Assembly: GCA_023935145.1 (NCBI GenBank)
Contig: CM043699.1
Span: forward strand, 113,317,036 to 113,381,035
Source of the DNA: Bretschneidera sinensis
Taxonomy: Eukaryota > Streptophyta > Magnoliopsida > Brassicales > Akaniaceae
Direction of reading: 5' to 3'
Length of the DNA stretch: 64,000 nucleotides
Shown here in pieces: positions 32,478 to 43,009 of the stretch. Made by a program: the position numbers and the translations under genes. Within the stretch, counting starts at the first letter, position 1. Each line of letters begins with the position of its first letter. The notes under the pieces were generated by a model that saw nothing but the letters and a program-made list of their open reading frames with translations, was not told where the DNA came from and ran no database searches.

Positions 32478-33406
32478 ATCTGTTACCATCTACAATCTTT
32501 AATATCGCAACCATGAGCGTACTTTAAGTCTCTATGGTAACTTCTTGTCGAACCATCTTCCATCAAGCATAGGTCATAGAGTCCTAAACCTTGAGGAGCT
32601 TTACCTATGGGGAAATAATCTCAATGGAATAATCCCAAACTCCATCTCTAGTGCCTTTATGCTCATACGTTTATCGATGGGTTCAAATTCATTTTCAAGC
32701 CTTATTCTAAATGCACTTGGTAATCCACTACTCCTCAAATGGATCACCTTTCATGATAACTTGACCACTGAATCTTCTACTCATGAATGGAGATTTCTTT
32801 CTTCTTTGAGAAATTGCAAAAAATTGACACTTCTAGAGATAACAAATAATCTATTGAACCGCATCCTTCCAATATCCATTGGTAATCTCTTGAAATATTT
32901 GTAGCATCTTGTTACAAAATGAAAGGTCATATCCCCATGGAAATTGGTAACCTAAAAAACTTGATATGGTTAAATCTTGATGAAAGTGAGTTGAGTGGGT
33001 CAATTCCAATAACAATTGGAGAATTACAAAATCTCTAAGGCTTGTTTCTTCATAAAAGCAAATTATAAAGATTTATCCCATTTGATATGTGCCATTTAAA
33101 AATATTGGATGCACTATCATTGTATTATGATGATCTTTATGGACCCATACTCACATGCTAATCTAGTATAACTTTTCTAAGATATCTTTACTTGTCCTCC
33201 AACAAATCCAATTCCATTGTACCTTTAATGTTGTGGAGCCTTTCCTATCTCCTGGAACTAAACTTGTCCTCCAATTCTTTATGTGGTTCTCTTCCATCAG
33301 GTGTTGGAAATTTGAAAGTCATGACCCATATTGATTTATCAAGGAATCAGCTATCGGGTAATCTATCAAGAAACATTGAGCATTTGAAAGATTTAACTTA
33401 TCTTTC
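32478..33406 (+). pseudogene. LRR-XII receptor kinase pseudogene, ectodomain part
   Basis: Parallel to 29062-29751: LPSSIGHRVLNLEELYLWGN, LTTESSTHEWRFLSSLRNCK and further LRRs in shifted frames to LSGNLSRNIEHLKDLTYL at 33400. Stops at 32904 and several later points. It is cut at 33406 by a Sirevirus-type solo LTR and continues at 34640. With 34640-35430 and 39347-39640 it makes one broken receptor kinase gene. Confidence 0.8.
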
Positions 33407-34639
33407 TGTTGACCCATATTTGATTTTAATAATGACAAAACACTACTCTAATTGCACTAACAGTTTTATCTAAGTTTAAAAGTGAAAAAAACATTCAACA
33501 TAGAAACAAAGAAATAAAAACTCAACTCAATTCAGACACCAAGATAAGACAGAAGATCTAGAATATGCATTAAGGTAATTGAAACAAGTGTAATTCTCTC
33601 ATGTTTAATTACATAGCTTAATCTGTGGCTCAATTTAAAAAAAAAAATTGATAAAACTAACCATGCAAAAGTTTTCAAGTTAAAAACAGTTTTGAAACAT
33701 GAAAAACTGGGTTGAAGGACAACCCAATCGATTGGCTCCATATACCAGTTGATTGGGATATAGGACAGAAGGTTCCAAATCGACTGATGTTAAGGATCCA
33801 GTCGACTGGTAACTGGGATAGAAAGTTCCCAGTCAATTGGTGCTTAGGACCCAATCGATTGGTACTATCCTATAGCCTAAAAAGTGAAGTTTCTTACTTG
33901 ACCCAATTGACTGGTACAAGGACCCAGTCGACTGGTAATTCAAAAATATGAATGTTTGAGATACAGGACTTGAGCATTTAATGGCCCAAACATACCAAGT
34001 CAGTGTCAAATGACCATATTGATTCAAGGCTATATAAACCCACTTCAATGAGAATTTAAAAGAAGAAGAGAACATATTCAATTTATAAGATTGCTCATTA
34101 ATTCTCAAATGCTTTGAAAAATTTATTGTTGAACCATTCTTCAAGCTTGTTCTTAAAAAAGAGATATTATTAATTTGTAAAAGTACTTATTGCTATCTCT
34201 CTACTACTTTCTTTACAGCAAACTTCATTTATTGTAAAAGGAAAGAGTTGTAATAACTCTTAGAGTGTTTAGGATTAAACACTTCATTTTAATTTCCGTG
34301 AGGAAGAGAGTAACTTCCGTGAGGAAGAGATTACATTCCGTGAGGAAGATATTGGTTGTAAGGTTTATGCAACACCTGCTAAGTTTCACGACTATAGTTT
34401 TAGTGGATTGCTTCAAGGAGGTTCCTTGAAGAGAGTGGACGTAGGGTCGGAGAGATACTGATATTGCCAAACTACTATAAACGGATTTTGCATATTCTCT
34501 TCCTTAAACTCCTTTACTTTCAAGCATATTATTTGATTGCATGCTTTGTGTATTTAACTATTTAAAAACTTTCAAGTAAATTAGAAAAAGTTTTTAAAAC
34601 CCAATTCACCCCCCTCTTGGGTTTGAACCTCGGTTTACA
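33407..34639 (+). mobile_element. Sirevirus-type solo LTR
   Basis: Runs TGTTGACCC to GGTTTACA, 1233 bp, matching the LTRs at 41769 and 50882 in layout. There is a cluster of CCAGTCGACTGG-type palindromes (33720-33935), a TATA box TATATAAA (about 34030), GNRA-type hairpins (34293-34348), the word GTGGACGTAGGGTCGGA and a CACCCCCCTCTTGGGTTTGAACCTCGG end. Flanks are CTTTC (33402-33406) and CTCTC (34640-34644), a one-mismatch TSD. No internal sequence, so it arose by LTR-LTR recombination. The LRR frame resumes exactly after it. Confidence 0.9.
34293..34348 (+). repeat. Tandem hairpins with GUGA loops in the solo LTR
   Basis: Three units of (C/T/A)TTCC-GTGA-GGAAG at 34293-34306, 34314-34327 and 34335-34348. 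The middle one has a perfect 5-bp stem. GUGA is a GNRA tetraloop. Confidence 0.6.
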
Positions 34640-35430
34640 CTCTCCTTAGCAAATAATGATTTTCAAGGCCCCATTCCTCAATCATTTGGAGGCTTGATAA
34701 GCTTGAAAACCCTAGATCTCTATGGCAACAATCTTTCTGGAGTGATTCCCAAATCCTTGGAGTCATTCACATATTTCAAGCAGTTTAATGTCTCATTGAA
34801 TAGGCTAGAAGGTGAAATTCCCACTAGAGGGCCTTTTAGAAACTTTTCAACTCAATAATTTATAGGAATTATGCTTTATATGGTTCAACTCGATTGCAAG
34901 TCCCTCCATGCAAGAGCAGCACCGTTCATCAATCTAAGATGCCTCATGCTTCACTTATATTGAAATGTAATTTTTCCAGCAATTACATCGTCAATACTAG
35001 CAACGACCCTTATTATCGTATTTATGAGATGTCGTATACAGATGATGAATATGAGAAACCAAGTTTTAATGGAACACTTTCAATTGGGGTAAATGTTGCA
35101 ATAAAAGTTTTCAATTTGCATTTAAAGGAAGCTTTTACAAGTTTCAATTCTGAATGTGAAGTGTTGTGCAATATTAGACATCGAAATCTTGTCAAAATCA
35201 TTAGCAGTTGTTGCGGTGATAACTTCAAAGCCTTGATCCTTGAGCACATGCCTAGTGGGAGTCTCAAGAAGCAGTTGTATTCTCACAACTATTTTTTAGA
35301 TACCCTTCAAAGGCTTAACATAATGATAGATGTCGGGTCAGCGCTTGAATATCTCCACCATGATCATTCAACACAAGTTGTCCATTATGATATAAAGCCA
35401 AGAAATGTGCTAATAGATGAAAACATGGTT
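34640..35430 (+). pseudogene. LRR-XII receptor kinase pseudogene, last LRRs and kinase N-lobe
   Basis: Continues directly from 33406: LANNDFQGPIPQSFGGL, then SLNRLEGEIPTRGPF and a stop at about 34855. A degenerate membrane region follows. The kinase part is open (34894-35457): VAIKVF with the ATP lysine at about 35095, HRNLVKIISSC, and the catalytic loop VHYDIKPRNVLIDENMV at about 35380. The glycine loop is missing; the sequence goes from EYEKPSFNGTLS straight to VNVAIKVF. The conserved HCD or HRD triplet reads HYD. The gene sequence ends at 35430, exactly where a gypsy LTR fragment begins. Confidence 0.85.
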
Positions 35431-37142
35431 GAAGGGGTTTACTATGGAATTTCATAGAGAATCACGATAAGCTATCAGAAAAATAAAAGATAATAACATA
35501 ATGTTTATTTTTAAATTTATGACATTTATGAAGTTTCCCTGAATTTAAAGTGGGAATTTTTAAAGTGTGTGGTTTATAATGAATTGAAGAATAAATTATA
35601 AATTTAATATAAATATGATGTCAAGTGTTGACGAGCTACAACCAAGGGAAATTTTTGAGAGAAATAGGAATGTAAGGAGGTGATCCACGGGTAGCTTTAA
35701 GAGCAACGTGGTGAGTTGGATTTACCTTAAGTAATCTAAATAAAAAATGAAAAATCTAGGGATAATATTAAAATAAATTATTAGCTTATGTTTTGGTGAT
35801 AGATAAAAATCTTCTTGTTAGATATGATATGAATATTGAACATGTAGAATAGTATTATGTGAAAAGAAATATTTTTGGAATAATAAGTTGATTTAATAAT
35901 AACAACGATAAGTGAAATTCTTGATGAGCTATGGTTGATGTTTTGATACGAATATTGAGGAGATAAATTTTAGTGGATCTTGACTAATTTTGATGGATGA
36001 TTTGATGTGATTTTGGATGAAATTTAGTGGATCTTGGCAAGCTTTAATGGATGATTTGATGTGATTTGGGATGAGAGAAATTTAGTAGAATTTTTGTTAT
36101 ATAAATTAAGAATAATCAGGATAGCCAATTGAAGTGTTTTGAATTTATGTTGTTTTTATATTACTGTTAATATGCATATTTCATATTATTGTTCATATGC
36201 ATATGCATTAAATAAGATAACTGAAAGAATCGGGAAGGGGCCGGTCTAATGGAATAACCATGACAGCCGGTATATGCTGGAAATAATAGGGATACTGTGA
36301 CAGCCGGTATATGTTGGAAATAAATTCCATGATAGCCGTGATAAGCTGTAAAGAATCGGGAAGGGGCCGGTCTAAGATAATAACAACCTGTCGACAAGTG
36401 GGAAGACGTTCCCATCATAATCATTCATGCATGGCATCTAATTTAATTATTACTTGCATTATTGAAATGCTGATGTGTGATTGCGAATTTATTTATAGAT
36501 GAATTGGTCTCACTGAGAGAGACAATTATGGTGAGAAAGAAACAGAGAATGATAAGAACCATCTAAATGGTTGAATTTATGATGTGAACCTCATTACGAG
36601 GTAATTATGAGATAATTGATGGTCTTAAGGTGAGCTAATGAATGAGAAGAAGAGATTGATAGAGAATTAATCTTATGACATGTGCAGTGATAGTAGAAAG
36701 TTATCATCAAGTTACGTGAATATACATAATTAAATATAAAAGGGTTATTATGCAAATTGAACACTTTTAATAAATTTAATTCACTGAGCTTGTGAAGCTC
36801 ACTCCTCATTGTACAATGATTTCAGGTAGCAGGCTTGACAAATAGTTTGGTGAGTTGAGGTTCAGAAGAAATCATTTTTTGTAAGTCACGTACGTGTCAT
36901 CATCCTCAGACTAATGAGATAATGAAATAAAAACAAATTATTTGTAAATATTCATGCATTTTACGTTGTATAGAATGTTTAAATATCAGATTGATGTAAC
37001 TCCTCAGTTGAGGGTTGAAGATTGATGTAAATTCTTTTATTGGTGTTATTTATTTTTATTGTTACATATATGTGTCATGCTGGGATTTTCAAAATGTGAT
37101 GATACCGTCTCGGGGGTGGCTAACCCGAGATGGGTTGTTACA
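35431..37142 (+). mobile_element. Truncated gypsy LTR (homologous to 41306-53618)
   Basis: Begins GAAGGGGTTTACTATGGAATTTC, homologous to 41734 onward of the gypsy 5' LTR. About 428 bp of the LTR 5' end are missing. It ends CGGGGGTGGCTAACCCGAG then TTGTTACA at 37142. An LTR minisatellite with GTGACAGCCGGTATATG units is at about 36240-36370. Confidence 0.85.
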
Positions 37143-38411
37143 TTAGACCACCTTTGAGATATGGTTTTGCAGTTGCGAATGTAGCAGCTCCTTGGACAAA
37201 AGGAGGGATAAGTGAACCAGAGACTTACATTGATGCCATGGGATGTAAGAATTCATCAAGATGGAAGCTAGCCATGGAGGAAGAAATGCATTCTTTGAGG
37301 AAGAACAACTCTTGGGAATTGGTTCACATTCCAGGAAAATAGAGAGTTGTGGATTGTAAGTGGATTTACAAGATCAAAGAAGGGAACCCTCCAGGGGATG
37401 AAGTCCGTAACAAGGCTAGGCTGGTGGCGAAGGAGTTCACCTAAAGAGACGACATAGATTTCACAGAAACCTTTTCACCTGGACACAAGGTGGAGGAAGT
37501 GGTGATTATCCTCATCTATATCGATGGTATGTTGTTGGTTGGGAACAGCAGGAAGAGGATAGAAAGGTTGATATCTCAACTCAGTGAGGAGTTCAAGAGG
37601 AAGGATCTTGGCCTTGCATAAAAGATCATTGGGATGAGAAGAATTCAGAGAGAGAAACAAGTTGAAGGTTTCTCGGTCTTCCTTCATACAAAAGGTGTTG
37701 TACAAGTTTTCTATGGAAGATGGTATACCAGTGAAGATTCCCTTTGCTGGTCATTTCAAGTTGTCCAGTGAACAATGTCCTGGAACGGATGAGGAGAAGA
37801 AGGAAATGGAAAAGGTCCCTTACTCTAGTGTGGTTAGACCAGTCATGTTCATGATGGTAAGCATTAGATCCGAAATTTCTCAGGCAATTAGATTTCTCAG
37901 CAGATTTGTGAGTAAATCTCGGAAAGGAGCTTTGGCTTGGGATGAAGTGGTTGCTGAGGTACGTGAAGGCTCAGTTGCAGCTGGTGGTTGCACTCTTAAC
38001 AACGGAGGCAGAGTACATAGCGGCTACGGAAGCCATAAGGAGGCTATGTGGTGCAAAGGGTTGTTGGACAAGTGAAAGCTCCTAAAAGAGCAGGTGGTGG
38101 TGTCTTCGGATAGCCAAAGTGCATGGCACTTGTGTAGGAACCCGGTGTTCTATGAGAGGACTAAGCATATGGATGTTCGGTATCATTTCATTCGGAAAAA
38201 TGTTACGAAAGGATGCATTCATGTGGATAAAGTTGCAACGGAAGAAAATCCTGCAGATTTAGGCACCAAAATTCTACCTCTAAGTAAGTTCAATCATTGC
38301 CTTGGACTTTTTAGGATTGGAGTTGGATGATATGGTGACTCAAGTTGAGTTTGGATCCTGAGTTCTCTGTACAATAGGTTCAAGTTTAATTGCTTAAACA
38401 AAGGAAGAGAT
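37143..38411 (+). pseudogene. Tnt1-like copia pol remnant (RT and RNase H parts)
   Basis: Continues straight from the gypsy LTR. The first frame has a reverse-transcriptase start (WKLAMEEEMHSLRKNNSWEL, then DCKWIYKIKEG and NKARLVAKEF) to FTETFSPG. A jump follows to VIILIYIDGMLLVG, where the second catalytic Asp of YVDD is replaced by Gly; the middle of reverse transcriptase is deleted. RNase H ends with SQSAWHLCRNPVFYERTKHM and ENPADLGTK, stopping at 38330. Frameshifts and stops make it non-functional. The 3' LTR follows at 38412 after a purine-rich AAGGAAGAGA. Confidence 0.85.
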
Positions 38412-39346
38412 TGTTGGTATTTGTCCAAGGATTAAACAGGTTGAAGAATGAGGCTTCTGGAGCTTCTGGCGCCGCGACACAAGGAGTGTGCACCGTGACC
38501 TACAACAAGGGAGAAAAGGTCCTCCACCAGTGTGCGCTATGGCCTCAAGTAGATGGGTGACTTCTGGATAGTGTGTACCATGGCACCCAGCACATGGAGG
38601 AGTTATATCATGTTCCTGAGCAGCAGCCAGCCTTGTTCTGGGCTGCGGCGCTAGGCACACTGAGATAAGTTTTTCCAGCCTTTTAAAAGGTGCGTGGGAC
38701 ATATTTAAAATGCACATGATTACTTAGGTTCTTAGAGAGCCATGGGTCTTTAGTTCTTGAGATCTAAGAGTGGAGATTGATCTCCAAGATTAGATGAGGA
38801 AGTCATTGCTCTATATAAAGGGTCATCTAGGAGCCATTCAAGACATGATGTGAGGTGAGCATCCAGGTGATGTGAATGACATGTGATGTGTGTGAAATAG
38901 AACATATGGTGTGTAAGAGTGTAAAGACACTAAAGACAGGAGAGACTCATTCAAGAGAGAGGCTGGTTGTTTAGAGAGAGAGTAGTATAGATTGGGGATT
39001 CAAGGGCTTTGTAAATGGAATTTTCTTGGGGAAAATTCTAGAGAAACACTCAGTCCTTATCAATTTCTTCTTCTCTTCTTTTATTCTTCAAGAACGGTGT
39101 TAAGATCAAGATTAGATCCTGTTCTTGAAGAGGTGTTGCTGTAATTGTAAGAACTCATTGATTTAGTGCAGAGAGCTCGGAGGAGCTCATGGGGACGTAG
39201 ACACATTGCCGAACCTCGATAACAATTGCTTGTGTTCTTTCTTTGATTGGTTTGATTCCTGTTTTGTTTCGGTTTTATTACAAGTCATTCTTGACTTGGG
39301 TGTTTGGAAGATCACCACCTGGGCATCTTGAGGTGATTTCCCAACA
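38412..39346 (+). repeat. 3' LTR of the Tnt1-like copia remnant
   Basis: TGTTGGTATTTG to TTTCCCAACA, 935 bp, with a TATATAAAG box at about 38814. The flank TTATT (39347-39351) would be the right half of a TSD; the left half and the 5' LTR are deleted. Confidence 0.75.
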
Positions 39347-39640
39347 TTATTGATAAAGTCTTACACAAGAAAGAAGCCTATAGATGAAACATTTGCTAGT
39401 GAAATGAGCTTGAAGCATTAGGTGAAAACGTCATTATCTTGTGAAGTTATTAAGGTTGTTCATAGTAATTTGTTGAAGAGAGAGAAATAACATTTCATTG
39501 CCAAACCAAATTGCATATCATCTATTTTACGATTGGTTGTAGATTGTTATGCAAACTCACCTGGGGAAAGGGGAAATATGAAGGACGTTCTTGTGACGCT
39601 AAAAAATATCAGAAAGAATTTTTTAAAGGATGTTGGATGA
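39347..39640 (+). pseudogene. LRR-XII receptor kinase pseudogene, kinase C-lobe end
   Basis: Resumes with LLIKSYTRKKPIDETF, then EVIKVVHSNLLKRE, then CISSILRLVVDCYANSPGER and GNMKDVLVTLKNI, the usual C-terminal end of LRR-XII kinases. About 70-80 residues plus the intron are missing between DENMV (35430) and this point, including DFG and APE. Two in-frame stops are present (about 39420, 39488). Confidence 0.85.
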
Positions 39641-39989
39641 ACTTAATTAATTAACACTAGGAGTAGAACATTTTGCTCAAGTCAAATTATTTAAGAGCCT
39701 CGTGTTTGTTTGTTCTTTTTTCTTGTTTTAGCATACGAAGATATGTGTATAAAAATGTAAATTTTATATTTCCATTTTTGGAACTGAAATTTACAATAAC
39801 TAATTAGCTGTTTGAACATCTTTGTTGCATATTTGTTTTCATATTTTACAATAACTAATTAGAGCTCGACTCGACTTGAGTTTGTATAAGATCGAATCAT
39901 ACTTGAGTTAAGCTGAGTCGAGCTTGAGCTTACTAAAATGCTCAAGCCAAGCTCAAGCTCAATAAAATGATTGAGCTTGAGCACGTTTT
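39641..39989. other. 3' flank with a GAGCTCGAC-rich patch
   Basis: No gene. From 39862 to 39985 the sequence is built from GAGCTCGA, GAGCTTGAG and GCTCAAG words, the kind of subterminal repeats seen in small plant DNA transposons. A possible continuation (TTTGAGCTTGGGCTCATGAAT) lies at about 60177, on the other side of the retrotransposon nest. Confidence 0.35.
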
Positions 39990-41190
39990 GACCCTAAATT
40001 GGTTTTAATAATGACAAAACAAACTTAAATTGTTCTAACCAATTTTATCTAAGTGTTTAAGATGTTAAGGTACATTGTCCAAAGAAAATACGCGTCATTG
40101 ACGAAGTGTACATACTTGAGAAGATACGTATGTACCTCAAAAAAGGTCTGAAGACCAAGATCAGAAGCTCCTAAGGTATTTGATCATAATGTAAATCTGT
40201 CTTTCAATTACCTAGCTTTATTATGGCTCTGAAACATTTTTTGAAAATATTTTTATCATTTAAGAACTTAATTTTAGAAAATGTTTTTATCATTTAAAAA
40301 CTTAATTTTCTAAAATACAAAGTAAAAATTCCAAGTTTTTAAAAGGTACAATCGATTGTGTAAAATAGACAGTCGACTGCCCAAAGAAAAGCATCTAGTC
40401 CATTTAAATTCAATTGTCATGTAGTTTTAATGGCTAGTTCTTGTCTTTCTATAAACAACTAGTTTTCTCAAAAGTTAGATTTGAAATGTGGGACCAAACT
40501 TTAACGTCTAGTTTTCTCAAAAGCTAGATTTTAAATTTGAAATGTGAGACCAAGCTATAGCGACTATAAATAACTAGTTTTTAACTACTATAAATGGCTA
40601 GTTTCTTGAGCTTACAAATACCCATTCCATTTGAGAATTTAAACTCAACCAAACAACAATTAAATCTTAAGCATTCAAGTTCTTCGAAAGCTCAGTTTTA
40701 CTCTTCAAAGCTTTCAAAAATCTTCATGAGCCATTGTTTAAGCTTTAATTCTTGAAAGAGATGTATAATATCTTCAATGACAATCTCTCTTTTAAACACT
40801 ATTCTATTCTACAATCCTTGTAAAGAGTTGGTACAACTCTTGGTTGTAAGAGTTGGTTTAACTCTTGAAAATTTTTGTGTATAAAAAACTTGAAGAAGAA
40901 TTTCTTGTAACGGTTTAAAAACACTTGTAAATTGTTTGTAATAGTTTGAGTAACACTTGAAAGCTACTTGTTTAGTGGAAAGCTTCAAGAGGATCCTTAA
41001 AGAGAGTAGACGTAGGGTTGGAAGGATTTTCGATATTGTTGAACCACTATAAATAGTGTTTACAATTTCTTCTCCCTTAACTCTTTAATTTCCAGCAGTA
41101 TACATTATTGTTTATTTTAATTATTGTAAAACTTATTTGTTGTGGACAAAAAGTTTTAAAACCTCAATTCACCACCCTCTTGGGTGTTAG
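39990..41190 (+). mobile_element. Diverged Sirevirus-like LTR
   Basis: Starts TTTTGACCCTAAATTGGTTT and ends near CACCCTCTTGGGTGTTAG, with the family's GTAGACGTAGGGTTGGAAGG and CACTATAAA landmarks at about 41007-41050. Only one CAGTCGACTG palindrome is seen (about 40371). Two tandem hairpins lie at 40823-40866. No adjacent internal sequence, so a solo LTR or remnant; no clear TSD. Confidence 0.6.
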
Positions 41191-41305
41191 AGTTGCCGCA
41201 TACTTCGCATGTCTAGAACTAGAGACCTCTTGACGATCACGGGGTCATGCTTGCCAATGAGCGAGCAGGGGGTAAAGGGCAGCACCCCTAGCCGTCGGGC
41301 CCTTT
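41191..41305. other. Short GC-richer segment, unrecognised
   Basis: Contains CACGGGGTCATGC and AGCACCCCTAGCCGTCGGGC; differs in base composition from its neighbours. No match recognised. Confidence 0.3.
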
Positions 41306-41768
41306 TGTAATACCCGTAATCCTAAAGTAAGGGTAAAGAAGTAATTTAATAAATATGACAGGAAATTAAAATAATATATTTACGCAAAGAATTTAGTATT
41401 GAATAAAATAGTTCTTTTGAAAAAAAAAATGGACGCGTGGAGACATAGCTACAAAGAAACAGAATAAGAAAAAAAATATGTTTAATAACGTCCAGGAAAG
41501 AAAAAGTAAGGAAAAAAAAAGAGAAAAAATTCGTGCAACACCTGCAAGTTCAAGTGTTGCAATATGAAATTTGGGTGGCTGCATGTTAAGTAGCTGTTCA
41601 TTTCGTGAACAGTTGAAATGCGGCAATTGTCGCTTAAATGGGTTTTATACCAATTTTGTTTAGTTTTTCTTTCAATTAATCTATTTCTCAAAACATTTGG
41701 AAACCTAAAGAAAAGTTGAAAGAGCAAAATTTCGAAGGGGTTTACTATGGAATTTCATAAAAAATCAT
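41306..41768 (+). repeat. Gypsy 5' LTR, first part
   Basis: TGTAATACCCGTAATC onward; continues at 52023 after the Sirevirus insertion (ATCAT duplicated at both sides). Confidence 0.9.
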
Positions 41769-42079
41769 TGTTGACCCTCATCTAAATTTTAATGATGACA
41801 AAACACAGGTCTAAATATACTAACAGTGCTATCTAAGTGTTTTAAACGATAAAAGCATACAGCCAAGAATCAAGATGCAATAACTCAACCCAAATCAGAC
41901 ACCAAGTCAAGACAAAAGATCTAGTATAGGATTAAGGTATTGAAACAAGTTGTAAATCTCACTTGTTCAGGGAACAAGTTTGTCTTATGGCTCATTTTGA
42001 AAAAGTATTTTAACAAAACTATTCATTCAAACGTTTATAAGTCAAAAATATCTCAAAGAATGAAAAATTGGGTTGAAGG

Positions 42080-42275
42080 GCAACCCAGTCGACTGGTTAC
42101 TTATACCTAAAGACTGGTATATGGGACAGTGTGTCCCCAATCGACTGGTATATTGGACAGAATGTCCCCAGTCGACTGGTACACTTAACCCAGTCGACTG
42201 GTACTATTCATAGCCTTAAAAGTGAGACTTTTCACTTAACTCAGTCGACTGGTACTAAGACCCAATCGACTGGTA
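42080..42275 (+). repeat. Palindrome cluster in the Sirevirus U3
   Basis: Units of CCCAGTCGACTGGTA (core CCAGTCGACTGG is its own reverse complement), several mutated at the central CpG to CAATCGACTGG and similar, as methylation decay would produce. Confidence 0.85.
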
Positions 42276-42369
42276 ATTCAAAAAATATGACCGTTGAAAC
42301 ATGAGACCTGAGCACTAAATGCACAAAAACATTCCAAGTCAGTACAAAACGGCCATATTAATTCAAGTC

Positions 42370-42377
42370 TATATAAA
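42370..42377 (+). promoter_or_regulatory. Sirevirus LTR TATA box
   Basis: TATATAAA about 95 bp after the last palindrome. Conserved in the solo LTR (about 34030), the 3' LTR (about 51474) and the minus-strand LTR (about 61356). Confidence 0.7.
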
Positions 42378-42585
42378 CTCACTCAAATGAGCATTTAAAA
42401 AAGAAGAGATTACACATTCAATTCAGTTTTTGCTCATTAATACACAAAAGCTTTGAAATATTTATTATTGAGCCATTCTTCAAGCTTTACTTTGAAAGAG
42501 AGATATCGTTCAGTTGCAAATGCATTCATTGTTGTCTCTCTACCATTTACTTTATAGCAACTCATATTTATTGTAAAGGGATTAG

Positions 42586-42662
42586 CTTCCGAAAGGAAGA
42601 GATTAGCTTCCGAAAAGAAGAGATTAGCTTTCGAGAGAAAGGGATAAGCTTCCAAGAGGAAT
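42586..42662 (+). repeat. Tandem GNRA-type hairpins in the Sirevirus leader
   Basis: Four units at a spacing of about 21 nt: CTTCC-GAAA-GGAAG (42586-42599), CTTCC-GAAA-AGAAG (42607-42620), CTTTC-GAGA-GAAAG (42628-42641), CTTCC-AAGA-GGAAT (42649-42662). They are downstream of the TATA box, so in the transcript, and about 300 nt before the primer site. Confidence 0.65.
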
Positions 42663-42956
42663 GGGCTATTTGTAAGGTTTGTGCAAGACCCGTGAAGTTG
42701 CACGACTAAGAGTTTTAGTGGATTACTTCAAGGAGGTTCCTTGAAGAGAGTGGACGTAGGGTCGGAATAAATCCGATATTGCCGAACCACTATAAACTGA
42801 GTTTGCATCTTCTATTCCTTAAACTCTTTTGCTTACAGCACATTACTTGTTTACATGCTTGTGGATTTATCTATTTTTATAAACTTGTGATTAATTAGCG
42901 AAAGTTTTTAAAAACCCAATTAACCCCCCTCTTGTGTTGAAACCTCAATTTACAAT

Positions 42957-42969
42957 TGGTATCAGAGCC
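42957..42969 (+). other. Sirevirus primer binding site
   Basis: TGGTATCAGAGCC two bases after the 5' LTR; initiator tRNA-Met complement. Confidence 0.9.
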
Positions 42970-43009
42970 TTATTCTCAATTTTAGGCTTAAAATCCTTGA
43001 GTTGATCCG

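Larger units (their letters stand above)
41769..42954 (+). repeat. Sirevirus 5' LTR
   Basis: TGTTGACCC to CAATTTACA, 1186 bp. U3 has six CCAGTCGACTGG-type palindromes (42080-42275); TATA box at 42370; hairpins at 42586-42662; GTGGACGTAGGGTCGGA at about 42751. Confidence 0.95.

Noticed and set aside
36167..36424. Minus-strand 85-codon frame (also 59222-59473)
   Set aside because: Falls in the gypsy LTR minisatellite and changes with repeat number.
42080..42275. Regular palindromic repeats considered as a CRISPR-like array
   Set aside because: The spacers are short, irregular and similar to each other, the genome is a plant, and the repeats lie in an LTR U3.
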